A stretch of DNA of 64,000 bases from Dehalococcoidia bacterium (lineage in GTDB: Bacteria > Chloroflexota > Dehalococcoidia > Lucifugimonadales > SHYT01), in the NCBI GenBank assembly GCA_009693045.1, contig SHXZ01000002.1:62001-126000 (forward strand), in the 5' to 3' direction. Positions 17,217-24,459 of this stretch are shown in pieces; position 1 is the first letter of the stretch; each line of letters starts with the position of its first letter. A model generated the notes under the pieces. The model saw only the letters and a list, made by a program, of their open reading frames with translations. It was not told the origin of the DNA and made no database searches. The translations under genes and the position numbers were made by a program.

Positions 17217-18638
17217 ATGACCACAACAACGTCCCGCGCTACCACCAATCTTGAGCAGATGCGGCGTATCTTCAACCCGCGCGGCGTCGCCGTCGTCGGC
17301 GCGTCCACCCAGCCGGGGCGCATCGGGTACGCCGTCGTGGAAAACCTCAAGAACGGCGGCTACGCGGGTGGCGTTTACCCCATCAACAACCGCGCCGAGC
17401 CGGGCCAGGCGCTCCTCGGCTACCCCATCCTCAAGGGCGTCGCCGACATCACCGGCCCCGTGGACGTGGCCGTCATCGCCGTCCCCGCCGCGCTCGTGCC
17501 CGGCCTCGTGCCGGAGATCGCTGCCAAGGGCATCACGGGGATGATCGTCATCTCCTCCGGCTTCTCCGAGACGGGCAACGTCGACCTGCAGAAGCAGCTC
17601 CAGGCCGCCGCCAAGCAGCACGGCGTCCGCGTCATGGGGCCGAACATCTACGGCTACTACTACACGCCGCAAAAGTTGTGCGCGACCTTCTGCACGCCAT
17701 ACTCGGAGCAGGGCGGCGTCGCGCTCGTCTCCCAGAGCGGCGGCGTGGGCATGGCTATCCTGGGCTACAGCCGCAGCAAGAAGATGGGCGTCTCCGCCAT
17801 CGTCGGCCTTGGCAACAAGTCTGACATTGACGAAGACGACCTGCTGGAGTACTTCGGCCAGGACGACAACACCAAAGTCGTCGCCATCCACATGGAGGAC
17901 CTCAAGGACGGGCGCGCCTTCCTGGAGGCCGCGAAGAAAGTGACGAAGCACAAGCCGGTCGTCGTGCTCAAGGCGGGGCGCACCAGCCAGGGCGCGCGGG
18001 CCGCCGCGTCGCACACCGCCGCGCTCGCCGGCCAGGACCGCGTCTACGACGCCGCGTTCCAGCAGGCGGGCGTCATCCGCGCCAACACGCTGGAGGAGCT
18101 GCTGGACTGGGCGCGCGTGCTCCAGATGCTGCCGGATCCGGCGGGCGAGGACGTGGTCATCATCACCGGCGCGGGCGGCCTTGGCGTGCTCCTCTCGGAT
18201 GCCTGCGAGGACTACGGCCTGGAGCTGATGAAGATGCCCAAGGACCTGGACGAGGCATTCCGCAAGTTCATCCCGCCCTTTGGCGCGGCGGGCAACCCCG
18301 TTGACATAACCGGCGGCGAGCCGCCCGCTACCTACGAGAACTGCATCCGCATGGCCATCCGCGAGCCGCGCATCCACTCCCTCGTCATTGGCTACTGGCA
18401 CACCATCATCACTCCGCCGATGGTCTTCGCCGAGCTGCTGGCGAAGGTCGTCCGCGAGGAGGCCGCCAACGGCTTCACCAAGCCCGTCCTCGCCACCCTG
18501 GCAGGCGACGTGGCCGTGGAAGACGCCTCCCGCTACCTGGAGGAGCGCGGCATCCCCGCGTACCCCTACGCGCCCGAGAAGGCCGTGGCCGCGCTGGGCG
18601 CCAAGTACAAGTTCTGGCGGGGGAGCAAGGCGGGGTAG
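17217..18638 (+). CDS. CoA-binding/ligase (alpha) subunit of an ADP-forming acyl-CoA synthetase
   Basis: 473 residues, the standard length for the free alpha subunit. An N-terminal Rossmann CoA-binding domain (PRGVAVVGASTQPGRIGYAV, residues 20-40; YPINNRAEP) is followed by ligase-CoA domains with GPNIYGYYYTP, the LVSQSGGVGMAIL loop, and the phosphohistidine-type segment RAAASHTAALAGQD. It pairs functionally with the ATP-grasp gene at 8666-9364. Such enzymes make ATP from acyl-CoA in anaerobes and archaea. A frameshifted copy of its 3' end lies 170 nt downstream (18811-18892). Confidence 0.9.
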   Translation: MTTTTSRATTNLEQMRRIFNPRGVAVVGASTQPGRIGYAVVENLKNGGYAGGVYPINNRAEPGQALLGYPILKGVADITGPVDVAVIAVPAALVPGLVPEIAAKGITGMIVISSGFSETGNVDLQKQLQAAAKQHGVRVMGPNIYGYYYTPQKLCATFCTPYSEQGGVALVSQSGGVGMAILGYSRSKKMGVSAIVGLGNKSDIDEDDLLEYFGQDDNTKVVAIHMEDLKDGRAFLEAAKKVTKHKPVVVLKAGRTSQGARAAASHTAALAGQDRVYDAAFQQAGVIRANTLEELLDWARVLQMLPDPAGEDVVIITGAGGLGVLLSDACEDYGLELMKMPKDLDEAFRKFIPPFGAAGNPVDITGGEPPATYENCIRMAIREPRIHSLVIGYWHTIITPPMVFAELLAKVVREEAANGFTKPVLATLAGDVAVEDASRYLEERGIPAYPYAPEKAVAALGAKYKFWRGSKAG

Positions 18639-18649
18639 CGCCAGGCCCA

Positions 18650-18796
18650 TGGGTCTGGCTCGTCTATTCCGCCACCCGCACTATCGTCGCCTTCCGCCCG
18701 GACGGCTCCGCCCAGAGCTACCGCGAGGGCGACGTGCTGACGGACGAAGCCCTTCTGCCCGGACTCTCCCTCGCCGTGCGAGAGGTGTCTGAGTAG
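18650..18796 (+). pseudogene. remnant of a Uma2-family (DUF820) endonuclease, C-terminus only
   Basis: An open frame with no usable start codon encodes 48 residues ending in a stop: WVWLVYSATRTIVAFRPDGS, then YREGDVLTDEALLPGLSLAVREV. This matches the C-terminal pattern of Uma2 proteins (VWLVD...T..V..YRPDG...GD.L....LPGFSL.V). The N-terminal PD-(D/E)xK part is missing, so it is a broken fragment 11 nt after the acyl-CoA synthetase stop. Assignment is from pattern memory of the family. Confidence 0.6.
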
Positions 18797-18810
18797 ACGC
18801 GGCCTGGGGG

Positions 18811-18892
18811 GACGCCTACCACTACCTTGGGGGAGCGCGGCATCTCGGGGTACCCCTACGCCCCGGAGAAGGCCGTGGCCGCCTTGGGCGCG
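18811..18892 (+). pseudogene. degenerate duplicate of the acyl-CoA synthetase alpha 3' end
   Basis: This 82-nt stretch aligns with 18522-18602 inside the gene at 17217-18638, with about a dozen substitutions and one 1-nt insertion. Translated in the best frame it reads ERGISGYPYAPEKAVAALGA against ERGIPAYPYAPEKAVAALGA. It is the trace of a second, lost copy. The Uma2 fragment lies between parent and copy. Confidence 0.75.
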
Positions 18893-18961
18893 ACAGCAGG
18901 CTCTGGCGAAGTAGGCTCCTTTCTAAAAATGGTACGCAATTGTTCGGTTTGGAGGTAAGAC

Positions 18962-19120
18962 ATGCCGACCCGAGAGGAGCTTCGCCAATCATCATTGGCA
19001 GTTGTCGAGCCGTTTATAGAAGACTGGCGGTCTATCTCGCCTCAAAGTGGAGCAGCGTTCAGGAACTGGTCTGTAGCGCAAATCCTTCCCGTACCCCATC
19101 GCGACTCTCAAACCCATTGA
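18962..19120 (+). CDS. small hypothetical ORF, possibly a truncated 5' gene fragment
   Basis: 52 residues starting MPTREELRQSSLAVVEPF, preceded by GGAGG at good spacing, which suggests a real start. The end (VPHRDSQTH) is abrupt and no family is recognised. It lies in a zone of gene debris between the synthetase remnants and the cupin, so it may be the beginning of a gene whose 3' part was lost. Confidence 0.35.
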   Translation: MPTREELRQSSLAVVEPFIEDWRSISPQSGAAFRNWSVAQILPVPHRDSQTH

Positions 19121-19158
19121 GTAATCTGAACCGATTGTTCACTGCCCTAGTAGCCCCC

Positions 19159-19566
19159 ATGCCCCCTTTCTCCACCAAACGCCTGCCCGCCGCGCCCTCC
19201 GCCACCGCCCCCGACGGCTCCGAGGTGCGCATCCTGCTCCGGCTTTCGGGAGGCAGCGTCGCCCACTTCCAGCTCGCGCCGGGGCAAGCGTCCGTCGCCG
19301 TCGCGCACCACACCGTGGAAGAGATCTGGTACTTCCTGAGTGGCCTCGGCGAGATGTGGCGCAAGCAGGGCGACCGTGAAGAGGTTGTGACGGTGGACCA
19401 CGGCGTCTGCATCACCATCCCGGTCGGCACGCACTTCCAGTTTCGGTCGTTTGGGCCGGAACCGCTGGCCGCCGTCGGGGTCACGATTCCTCCGTGGCCG
19501 GGCGAGGGCGAGGCGTACGAGGTGGGGGGCAAGTGGCCGCCGACGGTGAAGCCAGGGACCCGCTAA
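19159..19566 (+). CDS. cupin domain protein
   Basis: 135 residues forming a single cupin barrel. Motif 1 is seen as HHTVEEIWYFLSGLGEMW (metal-binding His and Glu candidates) and motif 2 as ITIPVGTHFQFRSFG with the second His. It starts MPPFSTKRLPAAP. Cupins of this size are sugar or hydroxyacid isomerases, dioxygenases or small-molecule binders; no specific role can be given. Frame to 18940 is open, but an upstream extension is unlikely because it overlaps another candidate start. mobA follows after 57 nt. Confidence 0.8.
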   Translation: MPPFSTKRLPAAPSATAPDGSEVRILLRLSGGSVAHFQLAPGQASVAVAHHTVEEIWYFLSGLGEMWRKQGDREEVVTVDHGVCITIPVGTHFQFRSFGPEPLAAVGVTIPPWPGEGEAYEVGGKWPPTVKPGTR

Positions 19567-19611
19567 TGGCCCCATCCGCGGGCTATGACGCGCACGTGGG
19601 CGGCGCGGGCA

Positions 19612-19617
19612 TATAAT
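19612..19617 (+). promoter_or_regulatory. -10 box of mobA, likely leaderless
   Basis: A consensus TATAAT ends 6 nt before the mobA ATG at 19624, and no Shine-Dalgarno sequence fits in between. Transcription would start at or next to the ATG. No good -35 is visible. Confidence 0.55.
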
Positions 19618-19623
19618 GGCCCT

Positions 19624-20337
19624 ATGAGCACCGTTGCTAACTCCAACACCTCCGGCGTCACCGCCGTCGTCCTCGCGGGCGGCATGAGCCGCCGGCTGGG
19701 GCGCAACAAGGCGCTGGAGCCTATTGGCGGCCAGCCCCTCATCTGCCGCGTCACGGAGCGTCTTGCCCAGGTTGCCGAGGAGCTGGTCGTGGTGGTCAAC
19801 GAGGCCGAGCGCGCCACCGTCCTCCCCCTGCCCCCCGGCGCCAAGGTCACCGTGGACAAGTACCCGGGCAAAGGCTCGCTGGGCGGCCTGTTCACCGGCC
19901 TCTCGGCGGCCACGCAGCCCTGGGCTGTCATGGTCGCCTGCGACATGCCGTTTCTTAGCGTGGCGTTGCTCGAGCACATGCTCTCGCTGCGCGAGGGCCA
20001 CGACGTCGTCGTGCCCGTGCTGGCAGACCCTTCCACCTCCCCTAAAAGGAGAGGGGGAAGGGGGGAGGGGTCGCGGGGGCCGGGCGGTGAGGCGCGCCCC
20101 GAGCCGCTGCACGCGCTGTACTCCACTCGGTGCCTGCCCTTCATGGAGCGCCGCCTCCAGGCCGACGACCTGAAGATCGCGCGGTTCTTTGACGAGGTTC
20201 GCGTTCGCTACGTGCCGGAGGCGGAGCTGCGGCGGCTGGACCCGGAGCTGCTCAGCTTCTTCAACATCAACACGCAGGAGGACGTGGACCGGGCGCAGGC
20301 GTTGGCGGTGCGAGAGTGCGCCACGCCGTCATTCTGA
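19624..20337 (+). CDS. mobA: molybdenum cofactor guanylyltransferase MobA
   Basis: 237 residues. The nucleotidyltransferase N-terminus has VVLAGGMSRRLGRNKALEPIGG (GTP-binding LAGGxSxRMGxxK type), with VDKYPGKGSLGGLFTGL and VACDMPFLS holding the metal-binding Asp. MobA attaches GMP to Mo-MPT to make the MGD form that formate dehydrogenase needs. Residues about 137-156 (PSTSPKRRGGRGEGSRGP) come from a dispersed repeat (20031-20085) inserted in frame just before the conserved EPLHALYS. The stop codon lies inside another repeat (20328-20373). Product activity with the insertion is plausible but unproven. Confidence 0.88.
   Translation: MSTVANSNTSGVTAVVLAGGMSRRLGRNKALEPIGGQPLICRVTERLAQVAEELVVVVNEAERATVLPLPPGAKVTVDKYPGKGSLGGLFTGLSAATQPWAVMVACDMPFLSVALLEHMLSLREGHDVVVPVLADPSTSPKRRGGRGEGSRGPGGEARPEPLHALYSTRCLPFMERRLQADDLKIARFFDEVRVRYVPEAELRRLDPELLSFFNINTQEDVDRAQALAVRECATPSF
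20031..20085. repeat. CCCCTAAAAGG-type repeat inside mobA
   Basis: CACCTCCCCTAAAAGGAGAG and a following GGGGGAAGGGG run match the purine-rich dispersed repeat family seen at 14402, 20823, 21240, 22051, 24426, 26884, 27416 and 42640. It keeps the reading frame and adds about 20 residues. Confidence 0.7.
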
Positions 20338-20373
20338 GCCGGAGCGTAGCGCAGGCGAGAAATCTCTCATGGC
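20328..20373 (+). repeat. GTCATTCTGAG dispersed repeat overlapping the mobA stop
   Basis: Begins GTCATTCTGAGCCGGAGC and ends near GAGAAATCTCTC. The TGA inside TTCTGA is the mobA stop codon, so the last codons of mobA belong to the repeat. Confidence 0.8.
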
Positions 20374-20467
20374 CCCGGAGTGCAAACGCGGCAGCCGGAG
20401 GGATGAACATCGTGTCACAATGTAGCCTCGACCCTACACGCGAGGCAATCAGAGGCGTAGCGACATA

Positions 20468-20779
20468 ATGAGCACGCAGAACACGACCCAGGCCATCACC
20501 GTCACCGTGGAGCTGTACGGCGTCGCGCACATGGTTGGTCGCGAGCGCAAGGTCAAGATCGCCGTCGCGCCCGACGCCACCATCCGCGACGCCATCGCCG
20601 CGCTGGCCGATGCGTGCCCGAGGCTGGTCGGCAGGATCATCAGCGACGACTGCTCGCGGTTCCTGGTGGGCTACGTGTTCAACCACAACGGCGTCACGTT
20701 CCTGGACGCGCCGGACGCCAAGCTCGGCGCCCAGTCTGGCGACGTGCTCATTCTGATGTCCAGCATGGCGGGGGGATAG
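20468..20779 (+). CDS. MoaD/ThiS-family sulfur carrier protein
   Basis: 103 residues with the beta-grasp ubiquitin-like pattern and the essential C-terminal Gly-Gly (ILMSSMAGG). Such carriers are thiocarboxylated at the final glycine and deliver sulfur to molybdopterin. The sequence runs TVTVELYGVAHMVGRERKVK in the first strands and TIRDAIAALADACPRL in the helix. Genes of this type often sit directly before aldehyde ferredoxin oxidoreductase genes, as here (20864), and are thought to serve its tungstopterin. The start ATG at 20468 lacks a strong Shine-Dalgarno sequence. Confidence 0.88.
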   Translation: MSTQNTTQAITVTVELYGVAHMVGRERKVKIAVAPDATIRDAIAALADACPRLVGRIISDDCSRFLVGYVFNHNGVTFLDAPDAKLGAQSGDVLILMSSMAGG

Positions 20780-20822
20780 CAGCCTTCGCGTTACGTGAAC
20801 TACATCGAAGCATCAGACATTT

Positions 20823-20863
20823 CCCCTCCCCACATAATTGTGGAGAGGGGTCAGGGGTGAGGT
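20823..20863. repeat. purine-rich repeat supplying the AOR ribosome binding site
   Basis: CCCCTCCCCACATAATTGTG and GGAGAGGGGTCAGGGGTGAGG form a hairpin-plus-tail repeat. Its right end GGGGTGAGG abuts the TTG start of the aldehyde ferredoxin oxidoreductase gene and is the only Shine-Dalgarno-like sequence there. Confidence 0.75.
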
Positions 20864-22987
20864 TTGTACGGCTACCACGGCCGCATCCTGATCGTTGACC
20901 TCACGAGCCAGCAGGCCCGCTACGAGCCGCTGGGTGAGGATGTGCTGCGCGCTTTCATCGGCGGCATCGGGCTCGGCACGTACCTGCTGTACCGCTTCTG
21001 CCCGCCCGGCGCCGACCCGCTTGGCCCGGAGAACCCACTCATCTTCGTCGGCAGCCCGCTCGTCGGCACGCGGCTCACCACTTCCAGCAAGTTCGCCGTC
21101 CTCGCCAAGTCGCCGCTCACCGGCTTCATCGGCGACTCGCTGTCGTCCAGCTTCATGGCCACCGAGCTGAAGGGCCTCGGCAGCGACGCCGTGGTGCTCA
21201 CCGGTTTCTGCGAGACGCCCACGCTCCTGTTCCTGGATTCAGCTCCTCCCCCTTCCCTCGCAGGGAAGAGGGAGGAGGGGGTAGGTCTGGAGGGGAGTGG
21301 GGACGCCGTCAACGTCCGCTTCCTGCCCGCCGGCCACCTGCTCGGCCTCTCCACCTTTGACACCGAGGCGCGCGTCAAGGAAGAGCTGGGTGACCGGCGC
21401 ATCCGCGTGGCGTGCATTGGCCCGGCGGGCGAGCGCCTGGTTCGCTACGCCAGCATCGCCAACGACGGCGGCCGCCAGGCGGGGCGCACCGGCCCGGGCG
21501 CCGTCATGGGCTCCAAGAACCTCAAGGCGATGGCCGTCCGTGGCCGCGCCCAGACCACCGTCCACGACCCAGGCCGCCTGGACGAGATCGGCGACGCGCT
21601 GACGAAGAAGAGCCTTGGCCCCGCCACCGAGAAGTACCGCGTGCTGGGGACAATGGCCAACGTGGCCGTCTTCAATCGCCTGGGTACGCTGCCCACGCGC
21701 AACTTCCAGCAAACCACCTTTGAGGGCGCCGAGCACGTGAGCGGCGAAGTGCTCTTTACCGAGCACCGTGTCAAGGACGCCCACTGCGCCAACTGCACCA
21801 TCGGCTGCGAGAAGATCCTGATCACCAAGGACGCCGGCCCGGAGACGAAGGGGCGCATGGAGTACGAGACCCTCTTTGCGCTCGGCCCGCTCCTCGGCAT
21901 CAGCGACCCGAACGCCATCATCCGCGCCGCGCGCCTCTGCGACGAGCTCGGCATGGACACCATCAGCGCGGGCGTCACCATCGCCTGGGCCATGGAGTGC
22001 GCCGAACGCGGCATTGACCTGGCGCAGTCCATCGCCGAACACTCACATTCCCCCTCTCCATCGTATGCAGAGGGGTTAGGGGTGAGGTCGGCGGGGCGGG
22101 GTGGAGGTGCTCTTCCTCCCCCTTCAGGGAAGGGAGCCGGAGGGAGAGGTCAGTTCCCCTCTCCATCGTATCGAGAGGGGTTAGGGGTGAGGTCGGCGGG
22201 GAATGGTGAGGGATCGTCCTTCCTCCCCCTTGAGGGGAAGCAGCGAGAAGGCGAGGTCGGCGAGGTGCTCCACTTTGGCAACACCGACGCCGTCCTCCGC
22301 GCGCTCAACCTCATCGCCCGCCGCGAAGGCGTCGGCGACCTGCTTGCAGAGGGCACGCGGCGCGCATCGGCTATCGTCGGCCACGGCTCCCATGCCTGGG
22401 CCATGCACGTCAAGGGTCTGGAGATGCCCGGCTACGAGCCGCGCAGCCTCAAGACCATGGCGCTTGGCCTCGCCGTTAGCACCCGAGGCGCTTGCCACAA
22501 CCGCTCGTCCGCCTACGAGGCCGACTTCTCGTCGCGCGTGGACCGGCTCAAAGCCGACGAAGCGCGCGGCGCCATCGCCATGCAGAGCGAGGATTTTGAG
22601 TCCGTCCTGGATTCGCTCATCTGGTGCAAGTTCCTCCGCAAGGCGTTTGACGACTTCTATGCTGAGTCCGCCGAGGTGTACGAGCGCGTCACCGGCTGGC
22701 CCATCACGCCGGACGAGCTGCGCCGCGCGGGCGAGCGCATCAGCACCCTCAAGAAGCTGTTCAACATCCGCGAGGGCTGGGCCCGCGCCGACGACACGCT
22801 GCCGCCGCGTGCGCTCCAGGAGAAGCTCTCCGACGGCGTGGCGGCGGGCCTCGGCCTCACGCCCGAGGAGCTGGACCTGATGATCGCCAGCTACTACCGC
22901 GCCCGCGGCTGGGCGGAAGACGGCACGGTGCCAGAGGCAAAGCTGAGGGAGTTGGGGCTGGTGGACGTATTCGCGTCCTTCAGATAA
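20864..22987 (+). CDS. aldehyde ferredoxin oxidoreductase (tungsten enzyme)
   Basis: 707 residues, about 90 more than a usual AOR because of repeat-derived insertions. AORs oxidise aldehydes to acids with a tungsten bis-pterin centre and one 4Fe-4S cluster, passing electrons to ferredoxin. Seen: N-terminal YHGRILIVDLTSQQARYEPL, pterin-binding GRTGPGAVMGSKNLKAMAVRG, cluster Cys residues in HCANCTIGCEKI (about residues 308-315) and a later GACHNRSS (about 544). The start is TTG at 20864. Insertions at about residues 126-145 and 397-465 are translated repeats; the second includes a 35-residue tandem duplication. No frame is broken and all expected motifs remain. Confidence 0.9.
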   Translation: MYGYHGRILIVDLTSQQARYEPLGEDVLRAFIGGIGLGTYLLYRFCPPGADPLGPENPLIFVGSPLVGTRLTTSSKFAVLAKSPLTGFIGDSLSSSFMATELKGLGSDAVVLTGFCETPTLLFLDSAPPPSLAGKREEGVGLEGSGDAVNVRFLPAGHLLGLSTFDTEARVKEELGDRRIRVACIGPAGERLVRYASIANDGGRQAGRTGPGAVMGSKNLKAMAVRGRAQTTVHDPGRLDEIGDALTKKSLGPATEKYRVLGTMANVAVFNRLGTLPTRNFQQTTFEGAEHVSGEVLFTEHRVKDAHCANCTIGCEKILITKDAGPETKGRMEYETLFALGPLLGISDPNAIIRAARLCDELGMDTISAGVTIAWAMECAERGIDLAQSIAEHSHSPSPSYAEGLGVRSAGRGGGALPPPSGKGAGGRGQFPSPSYREGLGVRSAGNGEGSSFLPLEGKQREGEVGEVLHFGNTDAVLRALNLIARREGVGDLLAEGTRRASAIVGHGSHAWAMHVKGLEMPGYEPRSLKTMALGLAVSTRGACHNRSSAYEADFSSRVDRLKADEARGAIAMQSEDFESVLDSLIWCKFLRKAFDDFYAESAEVYERVTGWPITPDELRRAGERISTLKKLFNIREGWARADDTLPPRALQEKLSDGVAAGLGLTPEELDLMIASYYRARGWAEDGTVPEAKLRELGLVDVFASFR
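21240..21296. repeat. CCTCCCCCTTCCCT repeat inside the AOR gene
   Basis: CTCCCCCTTCCCTCGCAGGG followed by a GGAGGGGG tail; same class as the other purine/pyrimidine hairpin repeats. It is in frame and adds about 19 residues (APPPSLAGKREEGVG). Confidence 0.7.
22051..22260. repeat. tandem pair of 105-bp composite repeats inside the AOR gene
   Basis: Two units begin at 22051 and 22156, 105 nt apart (35 codons, so frame is kept). Each consists of a CCCCTCTCCATCGTAT...GAGGGGTTAGGGGTGAGG element followed by a CTTCCTCCCCCTT... element. Translated repeats are SPSYAEGLGVRSAG and SPSYREGLGVRSAG. The unit interrupts the region just before the conserved AOR segment HFGNTDAVLRALNLIARREG. Confidence 0.85.
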
Positions 22988-23012
22988 CCCCCTGCAAGCA
23001 GGAACTCTCCCC

Positions 23013-23046
23013 GTCATTCTGAGCAACGCGAAGAGTCTCTCTTGGC
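23013..23046 (+). repeat. GTCATTCTGAG dispersed repeat
   Basis: GTCATTCTGAGCAACGCGAA then GAGTCTCTCTTGGC. It lies 26 nt after the AOR stop codon, before the VapBC genes. Confidence 0.75.
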
Positions 23047-23113
23047 GTTGCAATAAATTGGCGTGGCCGCCACAATGTCACGCGATCCTTGACGCGGGTA
23101 ATAAGGTTGCATG

Positions 23114-23165
23114 TTGTCACTGACGCGCTCTTTGCGTATCATCAGTATGTATTACGCATACGTAT
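23114..23165 (+). promoter_or_regulatory. promoter and palindromic operator of the vapBC module
   Basis: TTGTCA (23114-23119), 17-nt spacer, TATCAT (23137-23142). The start region overlaps inverted repeats GTATG-N7-CATAC (23145-23161) and ATACGTAT (23158-23165), a fitting site for autorepression by the antitoxin. AGAGGTG precedes the ATG at 23181. Confidence 0.6.
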
Positions 23166-23180
23166 TCTAGAGGTGTATCA

Positions 23181-23384
23181 ATGAGACGCACGGTTGTGGT
23201 TGACGACGACCTGTTAGAAGAAGCCCGCAAGGTGCTCGGGACCAAGGGCATCCGCGAAACCATAGAGACGGGCTTGAGGGAGGCTGTCCGCAAGCGCCGC
23301 TTGGAGGAGCTACGCCGCTCACTGGGGAAGGTGGAGCTTGGCCTGACCACCAAAGAGCTGGCGCGGCTGCGTGATGAACGGTAA
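23181..23384 (+). CDS. VapB-type antitoxin
   Basis: 67 residues. The N-terminus MRRTVVVDDDLLEEARKVLG fits the VapB pattern (a beta strand followed by helices, as in ribbon-helix-helix DNA-binding antitoxins of the R-T-x-V-x-D-D family). The C-terminal half is charged and would wrap the toxin. It overlaps the PIN-domain toxin gene by 11 nt, the usual order and coupling. The upstream palindrome suggests autoregulation. Confidence 0.85.
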   Translation: MRRTVVVDDDLLEEARKVLGTKGIRETIETGLREAVRKRRLEELRRSLGKVELGLTTKELARLRDER

Positions 23385-23790
23385 ACTTTTCCTGGTGGAC
23401 ACGTCCGTCTGGCTGGAGGTGCTGCCGGCCAGACGGGGCATGGCCGCCCTGCGTGAACGGATAGACTCACTTCTGGCTGCCGACGCTGTTGCCACGACTG
23501 GTATGATAAGGTTGGAGTTGCTGGGGGCTGCTCGCACTGAGCAGGAGTGGCAGCGGCTTAGCGAGCTATTGTCGGCCCTTCATCCGCTGCCCACGACAGA
23601 AGACCACTGGAATGAGGCTGCCAGGATGGGCTTTCAGCTCCGGAGGCAAGGGGTCTCAGTCCCCTTCACCGACCTCCTCATCGCGGCTGTGGCTGTGAAG
23701 GGCGCCCTCGTGCTACTCCACCGCGACAGACATTTTGACCGTATCGCGGCGCAGTTGCCCGTCCAAGTTGAAAGCCACCTTGCGATATGA
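23374..23790 (+). CDS. VapC-type PIN-domain ribonuclease toxin
   Basis: 138 residues from ATG 23374 (GTG at 23371 is an alternative). PIN-domain acidic residues are visible: Asp in FLVDTSVWLEVL, Glu in RLELLGAARTEQEW, and Asp in VPFTDLLIAAVAVK plus HRDRHFDRIA near the end. VapC toxins cleave RNA, often initiator tRNA, and are held inactive by VapB. The gene overlaps its antitoxin and is complete, so the module looks functional. It separates the AOR group from the formate dehydrogenase operon. Confidence 0.88.
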   Translation: MNGKLFLVDTSVWLEVLPARRGMAALRERIDSLLAADAVATTGMIRLELLGAARTEQEWQRLSELLSALHPLPTTEDHWNEAARMGFQLRRQGVSVPFTDLLIAAVAVKGALVLLHRDRHFDRIAAQLPVQVESHLAI

Positions 23791-23836
23791 GAAAGTGAGT
23801 CGCCATGATCACCGTCTCCCGCCAGGTGATGCCCCT

Positions 23837-23870
23837 GTCATTCTGAGGAGCGGAGCAACGAAGAATCCGT
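23837..23870 (+). repeat. GTCATTCTGAG dispersed repeat
   Basis: GTCATTCTGAGGAGCGGAGC followed by AACGAAGAATCC. It lies between vapC and the NuoE-like gene, in the leader of the formate dehydrogenase operon. Confidence 0.75.
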
Positions 23871-23898
23871 ATCCTTGATCAAAGAAGGACATGCATCC

Positions 23899-24384
23899 AT
23901 GACCACCGTTACCCGCCAGCAGCGCGAAGACCTTCGCCGAGACCTGCGTGAGCAGTTCCCTACGCGTGAGCGCACGTACCTGCTCCCCGCGCTCCACGAG
24001 CTGCACCGCCGCTACGGCCACCTGCCCGCGTGGGCCATGGAGGTCGTCGGCTGGCACCTGCGCATCCCCGCCAGCGAGCTGTACGGCGCCGCCACCAGCT
24101 ACTCTGAGCTGCGCGTCAAGCAACCCGGCAAGCGCCTCATCCGCGTCTGCACCGGCGTGAGCTGTGTGCTGGGCGGAGGGCGGCAGGTGCTGGACGGCCT
24201 CGCCTCGGCGCTCAAGATCAAGCCAGGCGAGACCACCCCCGATGGTGAATACACGCTGGAGGAGACCCCCTGCGCCTTCCTCTGCGCCGTCGCCCCTGTC
24301 GTCCAGCGCGGCCACGACTGGGTGGGCCGCGTATCGCCGGACGCGGTCACCGAGCTGCTGCAACCAAGCGACGGCCACCGTTAG
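23899..24384 (+). CDS. NuoE-like 2Fe-2S subunit of NAD-linked formate dehydrogenase
   Basis: 161 residues, the normal size of 24-kDa type subunits (NuoE/HoxE/FdsG). The thioredoxin-like domain has the four cluster cysteines in CTGVSC and ETPCAFLCAVAP. The helical N-terminus has LLPALHELHRRYGHLP. The ATG at 23899 follows AAGGA; an upstream ATG 23875 lies at the repeat edge. It passes electrons between the flavin subunit (24457) and the cluster chain. The gene order NuoE-NuoF-iron-sulfur-FdhA is that of soluble NAD(P)-dependent or bifurcating formate dehydrogenases. Confidence 0.9.
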   Translation: MTTVTRQQREDLRRDLREQFPTRERTYLLPALHELHRRYGHLPAWAMEVVGWHLRIPASELYGAATSYSELRVKQPGKRLIRVCTGVSCVLGGGRQVLDGLASALKIKPGETTPDGEYTLEETPCAFLCAVAPVVQRGHDWVGRVSPDAVTELLQPSDGHR

Positions 24385-24425
24385 CCGGACTTGCCAATCT
24401 GGTTAATTTGCGTAATCTGTGGATA

Positions 24426-24459
24426 GCTACCCCTCTCCCGCTGGGAGAGGGAGAGGGTG
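24426..24459. repeat. purine-rich repeat supplying the NuoF-like gene's ribosome binding site
   Basis: CCCCTCTCCCGCTGGGAGAG then GGAGAGGGTGACGG. The GAGAGGGTG tail is directly before the GTG/ATG start of the NuoF-like gene. Confidence 0.7.
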
